Below are positions 8,153 to 17,000 of a stretch of DNA of 64,000 bases, piece by piece. The position numbers and the translations under genes were made by a program. This DNA is from Phycisphaerales bacterium (GTDB lineage Bacteria; Planctomycetota; UBA1135; UBA2386): contig JADCJE010000093.1 of NCBI GenBank assembly GCA_020247305.1, positions 1 to 64,000 on the forward strand. The letters run 5' to 3'. Numbering within the stretch: the stretch's first letter is position 1; each line of letters begins with the position of its first letter. Under the pieces are notes generated by a model. That model was given only the letters and a program-made list of their open reading frames with translations, ran no database searches and was not told the DNA's origin.

Positions 8153-8959
8153 ATGAAGACCCGCCTGCTGCTGTCGCTGTTCCCCCTCGTCGCCGCCTGC
8201 ACCACGCCGATGCACAAGGCCTCGCGCGTCGTCACCTTCGAAGTGCCCGCCGCCGCGCTGCAGCGGCTTGGCTGCACGTCGCACAACGGCAGCATCCGCG
8301 TCACCGGCGACGCCAAGGCGGCTGTGGTGACGGTGCGCGCCGAACTCAGCGTGCGCGGCTTCACGCCCGAGGAGGCGGCGGCCAACCTGGCGCAGCTCGA
8401 CGTCGCGCAGGAGGTCGCGGGCGACGCGCTCACCCTCGGCGGCCGCTGCCCGGACGCGCTGCGGCGCCGCTTCTCGCCGGCCTTCGACTTCACCATCACC
8501 GCCCCGGCGCGGCTCGCCGTGTCGGCGACCTCGCACAACGGCGGCATCCGCGCCGAAGGCGTCGACGGCGAGGTCCAGGCGACGACCCACAACGGCGACC
8601 TGCACGTGACCGGCGGCAGCCCGTCGGTGCGGGGCCTGACGCACAACGGCGACGTCGTCTGGCGCGGCGCGGCGCGGCGGCTGGCGCTGACGACGAACAA
8701 CGGCGACATCGACGCCGAGTTGGGCGCCGCCGGCGAGGTGACAGCTGAACTGACGACGCACAACGGCGACGTCAACCTCGCGTTCGCCGGCGCCGTCGAC
8801 GCCGAGTTCGCGGCCGAGACCCACAATGGCCGCCTGAAGCTGGGCCCGCGCGTCACGCCGGTGGACGTCGGCAAACGCAAGGCGACCGGGCGCGTGGGCA
8901 AGGGCGGCGCGGGCGCCGTGCGGGCGACGACCCACAACGGCAGCGTGACGGTCAAGTAG
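8153..8959 (+). CDS. HNG-repeat lipoprotein (DUF4097-like beta-helix)
   Basis: A 268-residue lipoprotein with Cys16 in the signal (LVAAC). The mature protein contains eight copies of a (T/S)(H/N)NG(D/S/G/R) motif spaced along its length, for example SHNGSI, SHNGGI, THNGDL, THNGDV, TNNGDI, THNGRL and THNGSV. This regular turn motif is typical of DUF4097-type putative adhesins, which fold as a right-handed beta-solenoid with one motif per coil. The start at 8153 is supported by AAGGA eight bases upstream. Cell-surface location is inferred. It is followed by an outer-membrane protein gene and preceded, divergently, by another. Exact role unknown. Confidence 0.7.
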   Translation: MKTRLLLSLFPLVAACTTPMHKASRVVTFEVPAAALQRLGCTSHNGSIRVTGDAKAAVVTVRAELSVRGFTPEEAAANLAQLDVAQEVAGDALTLGGRCPDALRRRFSPAFDFTITAPARLAVSATSHNGGIRAEGVDGEVQATTHNGDLHVTGGSPSVRGLTHNGDVVWRGAARRLALTTNNGDIDAELGAAGEVTAELTTHNGDVNLAFAGAVDAEFAAETHNGRLKLGPRVTPVDVGKRKATGRVGKGGAGAVRATTHNGSVTVK

Positions 8960-9051
8960 GTCGGACGGGCAGGCGGCGGTGCACCGCGGCGTTGCATCGG
9001 CCCCGCCTGCCTCCGAGACTCGGCGGGCCGCCGTCTCGCCGCCGACCGCCC

Positions 9052-9867
9052 ATGAACCGCCGACTCGCCGCGTCCCTCGTCCTCGTTTCCCTCGGCGCCG
9101 GCGCGTGCATCGTGCCCGCCGACGCCAAGCCCCAGGTCGGTGCCGGCGCGCAGGTGGCGACGCGCTTCGTGCAGCGCGGCATGACGCTGGTCGACGCGCC
9201 GGTGCTGCAGCCGAAGCTCGCCGTGGCGCTGCCGACGCACGCCGCGGGCACCCTTGGCCTCGACATCGACGCCAACATGGACCTGCGCAACGACACCGGC
9301 GACGCGTGGTTCCCCGACGGCCACGCCGGCCGCTTCACGCAGATCGAGACCGTCGCGGCGTGGCAGCGGCAGTTCGGTCCGGTCGCCGTGCGCACCGGAG
9401 TGCACAACTACACCCTGCCCAACGGCCTGGAGTTCATCAGCTCGAAGGCCAGTACCGAGCGCGGCAGCACGAGCGAGGCGTTCGTACTCGCCAGCATCAA
9501 CGTGCTGGAGGCGACGCCGTACCTCGCGCTGCACTACGACTTCGACGAGGTGCGCGGCGGCTACTACCGCAGCGGCATCCGCGAAGGCATCCCGCTCGGC
9601 GGCGCGTGGAGCCTGCTGCTGGACGGCTCGCTCGGCTACGCCAGCGAGGCGCAGGCGGCGTGGATGTACGGCACGCGGGGCCAGTCGGGCCTCGCCGACC
9701 TGCGCGGTGAAGCGGTGGTCAACTGGCAGTACGACGCGCGCACCGCGCTGCGCGCCGGCATGCACGGCTCGCTGATCGTCGACAACGGCATCGACGACTG
9801 GTTCGCGGAGATCGGCATCGACTCGGACCCGATCTGGTTCACGCTCGGCGTCGCCTGGTCGTTCTGA
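9052..9867 (+). CDS. Outer-membrane barrel protein, TorF/Gcw_chp-like
   Basis: A 271-residue exported protein beginning at the ATG at 9052. The signal region contains GAGAC with Cys19, so it may be a lipoprotein, or may be cleaved a little later. ATRFVQRGMTLVDAPVLQP near residues 35-55 resembles the 'Y.fRG.s..d..pavq' start of the Gcw_chp/TorF barrel family, and the protein continues as paired amphipathic strands to a terminal Phe (WFTLGVAWSF). Ligand unknown. It is co-directional with the HNG-repeat gene, 92 bases away, and ends against the kinase operon at a repeated hairpin. Confidence 0.6.
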   Translation: MNRRLAASLVLVSLGAGACIVPADAKPQVGAGAQVATRFVQRGMTLVDAPVLQPKLAVALPTHAAGTLGLDIDANMDLRNDTGDAWFPDGHAGRFTQIETVAAWQRQFGPVAVRTGVHNYTLPNGLEFISSKASTERGSTSEAFVLASINVLEATPYLALHYDFDEVRGGYYRSGIREGIPLGGAWSLLLDGSLGYASEAQAAWMYGTRGQSGLADLRGEAVVNWQYDARTALRAGMHGSLIVDNGIDDWFAEIGIDSDPIWFTLGVAWSF

Positions 9868-9894
9868 GCCGGCCCGCCCGCTGGGCGAACCGGC
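9868..9894 (+). repeat. 27-bp hairpin repeat, copy 1
   Basis: This 27-base unit occurs identically at 9979-10005. It folds as GCCGG/CCGGC arms around an inner CGCCC-GCT-GGGCG hairpin with a CC/AA internal loop. It starts directly after the stop codon of the barrel gene. Confidence 0.8.
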
Positions 9895-9978
9895 TCAGCG
9901 CTTGCCGAGACGCCGCAACGCGGGATCCGGACACCGCGACATCGACGCCGCCAGCCCCGCTGCAGCGTCCACTCGGGG

Positions 9979-10005
9979 GCCGGCCCGCCCGCTGGGCGAA
10001 CCGGC
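9979..10005 (+). repeat. 27-bp hairpin repeat, copy 2
   Basis: Identical to 9868-9894 and 111 bases downstream of it, in the same orientation. It lies between the convergent barrel and kinase genes and probably works with copy 1 as a terminator or a small mobile palindrome. Confidence 0.8.
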
Positions 10006-10032
10006 CGCGTGCGGGGCGTCCTCGCCCTGCGG

Positions 10033-12168
10033 TCAGCGGGTCGTCAGGAAGAACCGGCCGATGCCCTTGTCGACGACGAGCTCGACGCGGCACGGGCCAG
10101 CTGGCGCGGGCAGCTTGGCCCATTCGCTGCGCGACTCGACGACCAGCTGGCCGTCGGGTCGTTTGTTGTCGACGCCAACCCGCACCTGCAGCTCGCCGCC
10201 GAGGCGCCGGACGGCGAACCAGCCGCGCGGCTCGCAGTCGGCCTTGGGGTCGTCGGACATCAACGACGGCTGCTGGTAGGCCTGCAGCAGCGGCGGCACG
10301 AGCGCCCGCCGCGTCTCACCGCCCTGGCCGGGATCGACGAGGCGCTCGCGGACCTGCTGCAGTCGCGTCTCGCCCGCCCCCTGCGCGGCGGCGCCGCCGG
10401 CGAAGTCGACCGCCGCCGCGGCCATCGTCCACGACAGGCCATCAGCACCCTGCCGGCGGCAGTCGATCTGGATCCCGGACGCCGGCCAGCAGAAGCGCAT
10501 CGCGACGGCCGCGAACGGCGTGTTCTCGGCTTCAGCGGACTCCAACGCGCCGGACCACTCCCAATACGCATCCTCGCCAAGCTGGAAGGTGACGGTGCGG
10601 CGCTCCGCCTTGGCCGCGCACGACAACCCCGCGACGGCATCCGGCACCTCGGCCCAGGCCGCGTCGGCGCGGTCGTACACCCAGCCGCTGCCGAGGCGCT
10701 TGCAGCCGAGCAACGGCTGCCGCAGCGGCGCGTCGGCGATGCGCACGACGTGCTCGACCGCGACTTCGGGACCATCGCCGGCGCGCACGACGACCTGCAC
10801 CGGCACTTCGAGATCCGGCAGGCCGTCGATCAGTTCGAGCCGCAGCGTCGCGGCGTCGGTCGGCCCGCGCGCCGCCGCGAGCGCGGGCGGGAACGTCCAG
10901 GCGTAGCGGAGCACGGCGCCAGCGGGGGCGTCCGCGGCCGCCGCGAGCTCGAAGTCGTCGCCGAGCGCGGCCGACACCGCACCGGTGACGCGGGCGTTCT
11001 TCGGCGCAGCGGCGGGGCTGCCTCCAGGCGCAGGCGGGACGGGGCGGCCATCCTGCGACGGCGGCTGCTGATTCGATCCGACGCCTTCCGGCGGCGTCGG
11101 CGACTCGCCGCCCAGCGCCATCCACGCGCCGATGGCGAGCGCGAGCGCGGCAGCGCCGGCGAGCACCGCCCGGCGGGAGCCCTTGCCCGCAGGCGGTGTG
11201 GCGCGCGAGCCGCCGCCGGACACGACCGTCGCCGTCAGCGGATCGTCGAGCAGCGACTGGATGCGCGCGGCGAGTTCGGCGTAGCTGCCGGGCCGCTCCG
11301 CACGGTCGGTCGCCAGCATCCACTGCGTCATCGCGCCGACCGCCGCCGGGATCGCCGCGTTCGCCGCGCACGGGTCGGGCGGCGTCGGCGAGCGCTTCTG
11401 CGCGAACAGGTCGGTCAGCTTCTTCGCCTGGAAGGCCGGCCGGCCGGCGAGCATCTCGAACAGCACGCAGCCCAGCCCGTAGACGTCGCTGCGGAAGTCG
11501 ACCGCGTCGGGTTCGTCGAACTGCTCGGGCGACATCGTCGACGGCGTGCCCATCACCGAGCCGGGCGAGGTCATGCCGAAGCTGCCGGTGCCTTCGTTGG
11601 CGCGCGCGAGGCCGAGGTCGACGATCTTCGGCACGAACGGGAAGCTGGCGTCGGTCGGCGTGCCCTTCACCTCGGCCATCAGGATGTTCTCCGGCTTGAC
11701 GTCGCGGTGGATGATGCCGAGCTGGTGCGCGTGGTCCAACGCCAGCACCAGCGCGTGCATCGCGCGCAGCGCCGTCGTGACCGTCATCGGCCCGTGGTCG
11801 GTGATGTGGCGCTTCAGGCTCGCCCCGGCGACGAACTCCATGACCAGGAAGCTCTGGCCGTCGTCGGTCTCGCCGGCGAAGTGGCAACCGACGATGTTCG
11901 GGTGGTCGATGCCGGCGAGGATCTTGGCCTCGCGGCGAAAGCGCGCGACGAAGGCACGGTCGGTCAGCTCCGTGGACAGCAGCTTCACGGCGACGTCGCG
12001 GTCGATGTAGTCCTGGCGGCCGCGGTACACGACGCCCATGCCGCCGCGGGCGATCTCGTGCTGCAGCGTGACGCCGGGGATGCGCGGCAGCGGTGGCGGC
12101 GCCGGCACCCGGCCAGGGCGCGTGGCCTCGAGGTCGTCGTCGTCGTCTTTGCCGCCCGGAGCTCTCAC
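10033..12168 (-). CDS. Membrane Ser/Thr protein kinase (PknB type)
   Basis: A 711-residue kinase. The cytoplasmic catalytic domain (about 33-310) has the glycine loop ARGGMGVVY (40-48), ATP-binding Lys62 in VAVKLL, the catalytic HRDVKPEN (154-161) and SPEQ in place of APE. The magnesium motif is DLG (184-186) instead of DFG, a tolerated change in bacterial kinases. One transmembrane helix follows at 333-353. The extracytoplasmic part (about 355-711) has no family I recognise; it is predicted beta-rich and contains several cysteines. The GTG start at 12168 overlaps the stop of the upstream MORN/peroxiredoxin lipoprotein gene as GTGA, so the two are translationally coupled. Confidence 0.93.
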   Translation of the reverse strand: MRAPGGKDDDDDLEATRPGRVPAPPPLPRIPGVTLQHEIARGGMGVVYRGRQDYIDRDVAVKLLSTELTDRAFVARFRREAKILAGIDHPNIVGCHFAGETDDGQSFLVMEFVAGASLKRHITDHGPMTVTTALRAMHALVLALDHAHQLGIIHRDVKPENILMAEVKGTPTDASFPFVPKIVDLGLARANEGTGSFGMTSPGSVMGTPSTMSPEQFDEPDAVDFRSDVYGLGCVLFEMLAGRPAFQAKKLTDLFAQKRSPTPPDPCAANAAIPAAVGAMTQWMLATDRAERPGSYAELAARIQSLLDDPLTATVVSGGGSRATPPAGKGSRRAVLAGAAALALAIGAWMALGGESPTPPEGVGSNQQPPSQDGRPVPPAPGGSPAAAPKNARVTGAVSAALGDDFELAAAADAPAGAVLRYAWTFPPALAAARGPTDAATLRLELIDGLPDLEVPVQVVVRAGDGPEVAVEHVVRIADAPLRQPLLGCKRLGSGWVYDRADAAWAEVPDAVAGLSCAAKAERRTVTFQLGEDAYWEWSGALESAEAENTPFAAVAMRFCWPASGIQIDCRRQGADGLSWTMAAAAVDFAGGAAAQGAGETRLQQVRERLVDPGQGGETRRALVPPLLQAYQQPSLMSDDPKADCEPRGWFAVRRLGGELQVRVGVDNKRPDGQLVVESRSEWAKLPAPAGPCRVELVVDKGIGRFFLTTR

Positions 12169-13883
12169 TTGCGCAGGCCCTCGATGACCTCAAGCAGCTT
12201 GCGCGTCGCCGGCCGGTCGGCCTTGTGCTCGCCCTTGTAGAAGTACTCGATCGCGCCATCGAGGCCGATGACGAGCGTCGACGGCGACGCGAGGTCGCCG
12301 GCGATCTCCAGCTGCGCGACCAGCGACAGGTCGGGGTCGTAGAACACGCGGTACGACGGCGCGCCCTCGCCGAAGATCTGCTTGTAGGCGTCCTCGAACG
12401 CCTTCTCGTTCTCGCGCGGCCCGGGGTAGATCACCAGCACCTCGACTCCGAGCTGCTGCAGCTTGTCGCGCGACTGCTCCAGCGCCTTGGTCTGCGCGAT
12501 GCAGTACGTGCAGACCTCGCCGCGGAAGCCGCGCAGCACGACCAGCAGCAGGCGCTTCTGGCCGCGGAACTGCGTCAGGTCGACGTCTTTGCCGTCGACC
12601 CCGCGCATCGTCGTGAACGGCAGCTGCCGGCCGTACCAGTCCTTGCGCTCGCCGGCGCCCGCTGGCTTCGTCGCCGTGGGCGAGGTGCGGTACTTGTCGA
12701 GGAGGTTGCCGGCGACGCCGGGTTGCGGGCCATTGGTGTACTCGGCGACGTACTCCTGCATCTCGCGCCGCTGGCCGACCGTCAGGTCCGGCTGCATGGC
12801 CGCCGGCGCGCGCGTCGGCTCGGCGTCGATGGCGGCGACCGTCTGCGCGGCGGCGGCGGGCGAAGGCGCGGCCGCGGCGGCCGGCGCGCGCAGCGGCGGC
12901 CTGGCGGCAGCGGCGACCGGATCGGCCGGCGCGCGCAGTTCCGCGACGCACGCGGCGACGAGCGCCTCGGGCGCCAATGCCGCGGGCGCCGTGGCCGCGG
13001 CCCATGGCGCGACCTCAGGCGACGGCGGCAGCGCACCGGCGGCGAGCGGCCGCGACTGGCCGCCGGCCAGCGCGATCCCGCCCGGCACGATGGCGCCGGC
13101 GTCGAAGCGGCCCTGCGCCAGGATGTTGCCCGCCGCATCGCGGGCCTCGAACACGCCCGCCGGGCCGGCCGCCGTCAGCGTGCAACAGAACCGCAATCGG
13201 CCATTGTCGTGCCAACTGGTCCAGCGCCCCGCCGGCGCGCCGTCCTGGGTCACGCCGACGCGGCGCAGCGCACCGCCCGGCCACCATTCGCGCCACACGG
13301 CGACGCCGGGGCGGCTGCCGAAGTCCTGCTCCGTCTCGTTGCCCTGCTCGTCGGCGACGCGCCAAAGGCCGATCCGCTGGCCGCGATGATAGGCGCCGGC
13401 CGCGCGCAGCTTGCCGTCCTCGTGGAAGTAGTCCCAATGACCGGACAGCTGGCCGGCGTCGTATTGGCCCTGGCGGTCGATGCCGCCGTCGGCGTCGAAG
13501 AACTGCCATAGCCCGTCCTCGAAGTCGACGACATAGCTGCCGCGGGCCTGCGGCGTCTGATCGGGATACTGCATCGACCACTCGCCGGTGCGCAGTCCCT
13601 GGTCGTCGAAGGCGCCCGCGCGCTCGACGACGCCGTTCTCGTAGTAATAGAGCCACGGACCGCGCTGGCGGTCGGCTTCATAGCGGCCCTTGGCGCGCGG
13701 CTTGCCCGACTCATAGTAGAAGACCCAGTCGCCGGACTGTTCGCCGTTGAACAGGCTGCCGCGGCTCTTGGGCATGCCGCTCGACCACGTCTCGACGTGG
13801 TCGACGAGCTGCTGCACGAGGAACTTGCACGCCGGGGCCGACAGGCAGACGCAGACGAGGAGCGCGGGGATACGGAGGTTCAT
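12165..13883 (-). CDS. MORN-repeat lipoprotein fused to a peroxiredoxin-like domain
   Basis: A 572-residue protein with an unusual architecture. The N-terminus has a lipoprotein signal with Cys19 (SAPAC). Residues about 40-250 hold MORN_2-type repeats, seen as G.W..Y...G units (SGDWVFYYESGKPRAKGRY, RGPWLYYYENG, TGEWSMQY, SGHWDYFHEDGK). An Ala/Pro-rich linker (about 270-360) leads to a thioredoxin-fold AhpC/TSA-like domain (about 400-572) with a CTYC motif at 458-461 and TLVIGLDGAIEYFYKG near the end. The fold predicts a thiol reductase or peroxidase facing the periplasm. The frame is open beyond 13883, but the signal peptide fixes this ATG. It overlaps the downstream Ser/Thr kinase by 4 bases. 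Functional link to the kinase is inferred. Confidence 0.85.
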   Translation of the reverse strand: MNLRIPALLVCVCLSAPACKFLVQQLVDHVETWSSGMPKSRGSLFNGEQSGDWVFYYESGKPRAKGRYEADRQRGPWLYYYENGVVERAGAFDDQGLRTGEWSMQYPDQTPQARGSYVVDFEDGLWQFFDADGGIDRQGQYDAGQLSGHWDYFHEDGKLRAAGAYHRGQRIGLWRVADEQGNETEQDFGSRPGVAVWREWWPGGALRRVGVTQDGAPAGRWTSWHDNGRLRFCCTLTAAGPAGVFEARDAAGNILAQGRFDAGAIVPGGIALAGGQSRPLAAGALPPSPEVAPWAAATAPAALAPEALVAACVAELRAPADPVAAAARPPLRAPAAAAAPSPAAAAQTVAAIDAEPTRAPAAMQPDLTVGQRREMQEYVAEYTNGPQPGVAGNLLDKYRTSPTATKPAGAGERKDWYGRQLPFTTMRGVDGKDVDLTQFRGQKRLLLVVLRGFRGEVCTYCIAQTKALEQSRDKLQQLGVEVLVIYPGPRENEKAFEDAYKQIFGEGAPSYRVFYDPDLSLVAQLEIAGDLASPSTLVIGLDGAIEYFYKGEHKADRPATRKLLEVIEGLRK

Positions 13884-14015
13884 GGCGTGCCGTGGCCGGG
13901 AAGGGCCTGGCGCAGTATCCGGCGGCCGCCGACGCGATGCCAACATCGCTGCCGGTCGTACGACCATCGTCCGACGGGTACGCTGCGGCGCTGCCGTCTC
14001 CGCGCGCCCGACGCC

Positions 14016-17000
14016 ATGCCGATTCCGCTCGTCCTCGCCCTGTTCACGCTTGTCCTCGTCTGGCTGAACGCATGCTCCTCGGGGCTCGGCAGGAACCTGC
14101 CGCCCGACGACCAGCCGGCGACGACGATCGCCAACGACAACCTGCCGGTCGGCGTCGACCTCGGCGTGCGGCCGTCGGCGCCCGTCGGCGAACACGCCGT
14201 CGCCGGCTTCGTGCTGCCGGCCTTCGGCGACAATCCGCAGCGTGAGATCGCGCTCGTCGCCTTCACGACGACCGCCGCCGCCGACAACGCCGACGGTGCG
14301 GGCGGCCGGCTGTCGCGCGACGGCGCGACCGACGGCAATGGCGCCAGCGACGTGTTCCTCGCCGCGGTGTCGGCCCAGGACGTCGAGCGGCGCGCCTTCA
14401 GCCAGTCGCTCGCCGGCAAGTTCCGGCATCCGCGCTGCACGACGTGCCACAGCATGCAGGCGCCGGGGACCACGGCCTTCGTGTCGTCGGCGGCGGCGAA
14501 CCCGTCGCAACCGCACGCCGGCCCGCCGCCCGGCCCGGGCTTCCCGGCGCTCGACGGCTCGACCTGCGCGCCGTGCCACACCAACGCCACGGCCGTGCCG
14601 ATCCCGACCTGGAAGGCGCCGGCGGCGAGCTTCGACCTGCGCACGGACACCGTTGCGCAGCTTGCCCAGCGCGCGACGCTGATCCCGACCGGCGAGCCCA
14701 ACCACTTCACCACCGACGAACGCGTGCTGTGGGCGCTCGACTCGGGCGTGCTGCCGACCGTCGGCGGCCGCAACGGCGCTGCCGACGACGACCACGACGG
14801 CGTCGACGAACCGGAGGACCGCGACGGCACTCCCCGCACGGTGCCGGGCGGCTCGGCGGCCTTCCTGCGCGAAATCAGCGATTGGAACGCCAGCGGCCGC
14901 GTGACCTCGTGCACGCAGGCGGTGCGGGACGTGACGCTCGTGAGCCGCGCCGGCGGCAGCCCCGTCGCCGGCAACGGCGGCTCGCGCCGGCCCAGCCTCG
15001 TGTTCGTGCGCAACCTCGCGTTCAACCCGGCCAATCCGACGGCGCAGCCGCTCGGCGAAGCCGTGGTCGCGTTCGAGTCCGACGCCACCAACCTCGGCCC
15101 GGCCGACGGCAACGGCGCGACCGACGTGTACGTCGCGCGCTATCGCGTGCTGGTCGCCGAGGACGCGACGACGACGCGCGCGCTCGACGGCCTGCAGCTG
15201 CAGCAGCTCGGCGTGGCGACGCTGGCGAGCGCGGTGTCGGGCGGCGCGACCGCCGGCAACGGCGCGTCGACGCAGCCGGCAATCGGCGGCAGCAACGGCG
15301 AACTGGTGGCGTTCCGCTCATCGGCGACCAACCTCGTCGCCGGCTTCGTCGACGGCAACGGCGCCGGCGGCGACGTCTACGTGCGCCAGCTGTTGACCAA
15401 CGCAACGCGGCTCGCCAGCCACGTCCCGGCGAGCACGACGACGGGTGGCAACGGCGACTCGGCCGCGCCCGCGCTCGCCGCGACCGGCGCCGCGATCGCG
15501 TTCGACTCCGCCGCCAGCAACCTGCTGGTCGCCGCCGACGGCAACGGCGTGCGCGACGTCTTCCACGCCGCGGTCGACGGCAGCGCGACCTTCGTCAAGG
15601 CGCGCAGCAGCGTCGGCGCGGGCGGCGCCGAGGCGGTCGGCGGCGACAGCGGCGCGGCGAGCGTGCAGGTCGGCGACGGCGGCCGCGTGCTCGTGGCCTA
15701 CGAGTCGCGCGCGACGAATCTCGGCGCGGGCGCGTCGGCGGCCGGCAATGTGTACCTGTTCGACAGCACGGCCGGCGCGTCGACGCCGCTGAACCAGCGC
15801 ATCACGACGACTGGCAACGCGGTCGGCGACGGCCCGTCGAGCGCGCCGAAGGTCTCGCCCGACGGCTCGCGCGTCGCCTTCGTGTCGGCGGCGACGAACA
15901 TCGACGTCGTGCGGCAGGAGGACGGCAACCGCTCGGCGGACGTGTTCCTCGTCGAGGTCGCGCAGCTGGCCGGCGGCGCGGTGCTGCCGTTCCGCCTCAG
16001 CGTGACGGCGAACGACGGCGCCGACGCCAACGGCGCGTCGCGGACGCCGGCGCTGGCGAGCTTCGGCGCCGGCACGGCGTTCGCGTCGGGTCTGCTGGTG
16101 TACGCGACGTCGGCGACCAACCTCGGCGCCAGCGACGCGACCGACCTGATGGTGTCGTTCCTGGCCGAGACGTCGGGCATCGCCGCCGACTTCGACGTCG
16201 ACGTCGCCCGCGGCGCAGCGCCGCTGACGGTGGCGTTCACCGACAAGTCGACCGGTCTGCCGACCTCGTGGGATTGGGACTTCGAGAACGACGACGAGGT
16301 CGATGCGACGGTCCAGAACCCGACGTTCACCTACACGACGCCCGGGCTCTACGACGTGCGCCTCGTCGCCCGCAACGCCAACAGCGAGGGCACGACGACC
16401 CGCGTCGGCGTCGTGCGCGTGGTCGCGCCGCCGACCGCGTCGTTCACGCTGACGCCGGCGACGGGCGTCGCGCCGCTGACGGTGACGTTCACCGACACGT
16501 CGACCGAATCGCCGACGGGCTGGCAGTGGGACTTCCAGAACGACGGCGTCGTCGACTCGACGGCGCAGAACCCGACGTTCACCTACACGACGCCGGGCAC
16601 GTTCAATCCGCGGCTCGTCGTCGCCAACGAAGCCGGCAGCGCGGCGACGACGCTCACCGGCGCGGTCACGGCGTTCACGCCGGTGACCGCCAGCTTCACG
16701 CGCACGCCGGCGTCGGGCACGACGCCGCTGCTGGTGTCGTTCACCAACACGTCGGTCGGCGCGACGTCGTTCGCGTGGGACTTCCAGAACGACGGCGTCG
16801 TCGACTCGACGGCGCAGAATCCGACCTTCACCTACAGCGTGGCCGGCACGTTCGCCGTGCGCCTGACCGCGACGGGCCCCGGCGGCACGAACGCGTTCAC
16901 GTTCGCCAACTGCGTGACCGCGAACGGTCCGATCGCCGCCAACTTCACGATGACGGTCGGCGGATCGCCGCGCACGTCGGCCTACACCAACGAGACGGTC

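Noticed and set aside
13797..14015. Frame continuous with the giant lipoprotein gene, extending its start upstream
   Set aside because: It lacks the lipoprotein signal and overlaps the opposite-strand MORN gene. The ATG at 14016 gives a clear signal.
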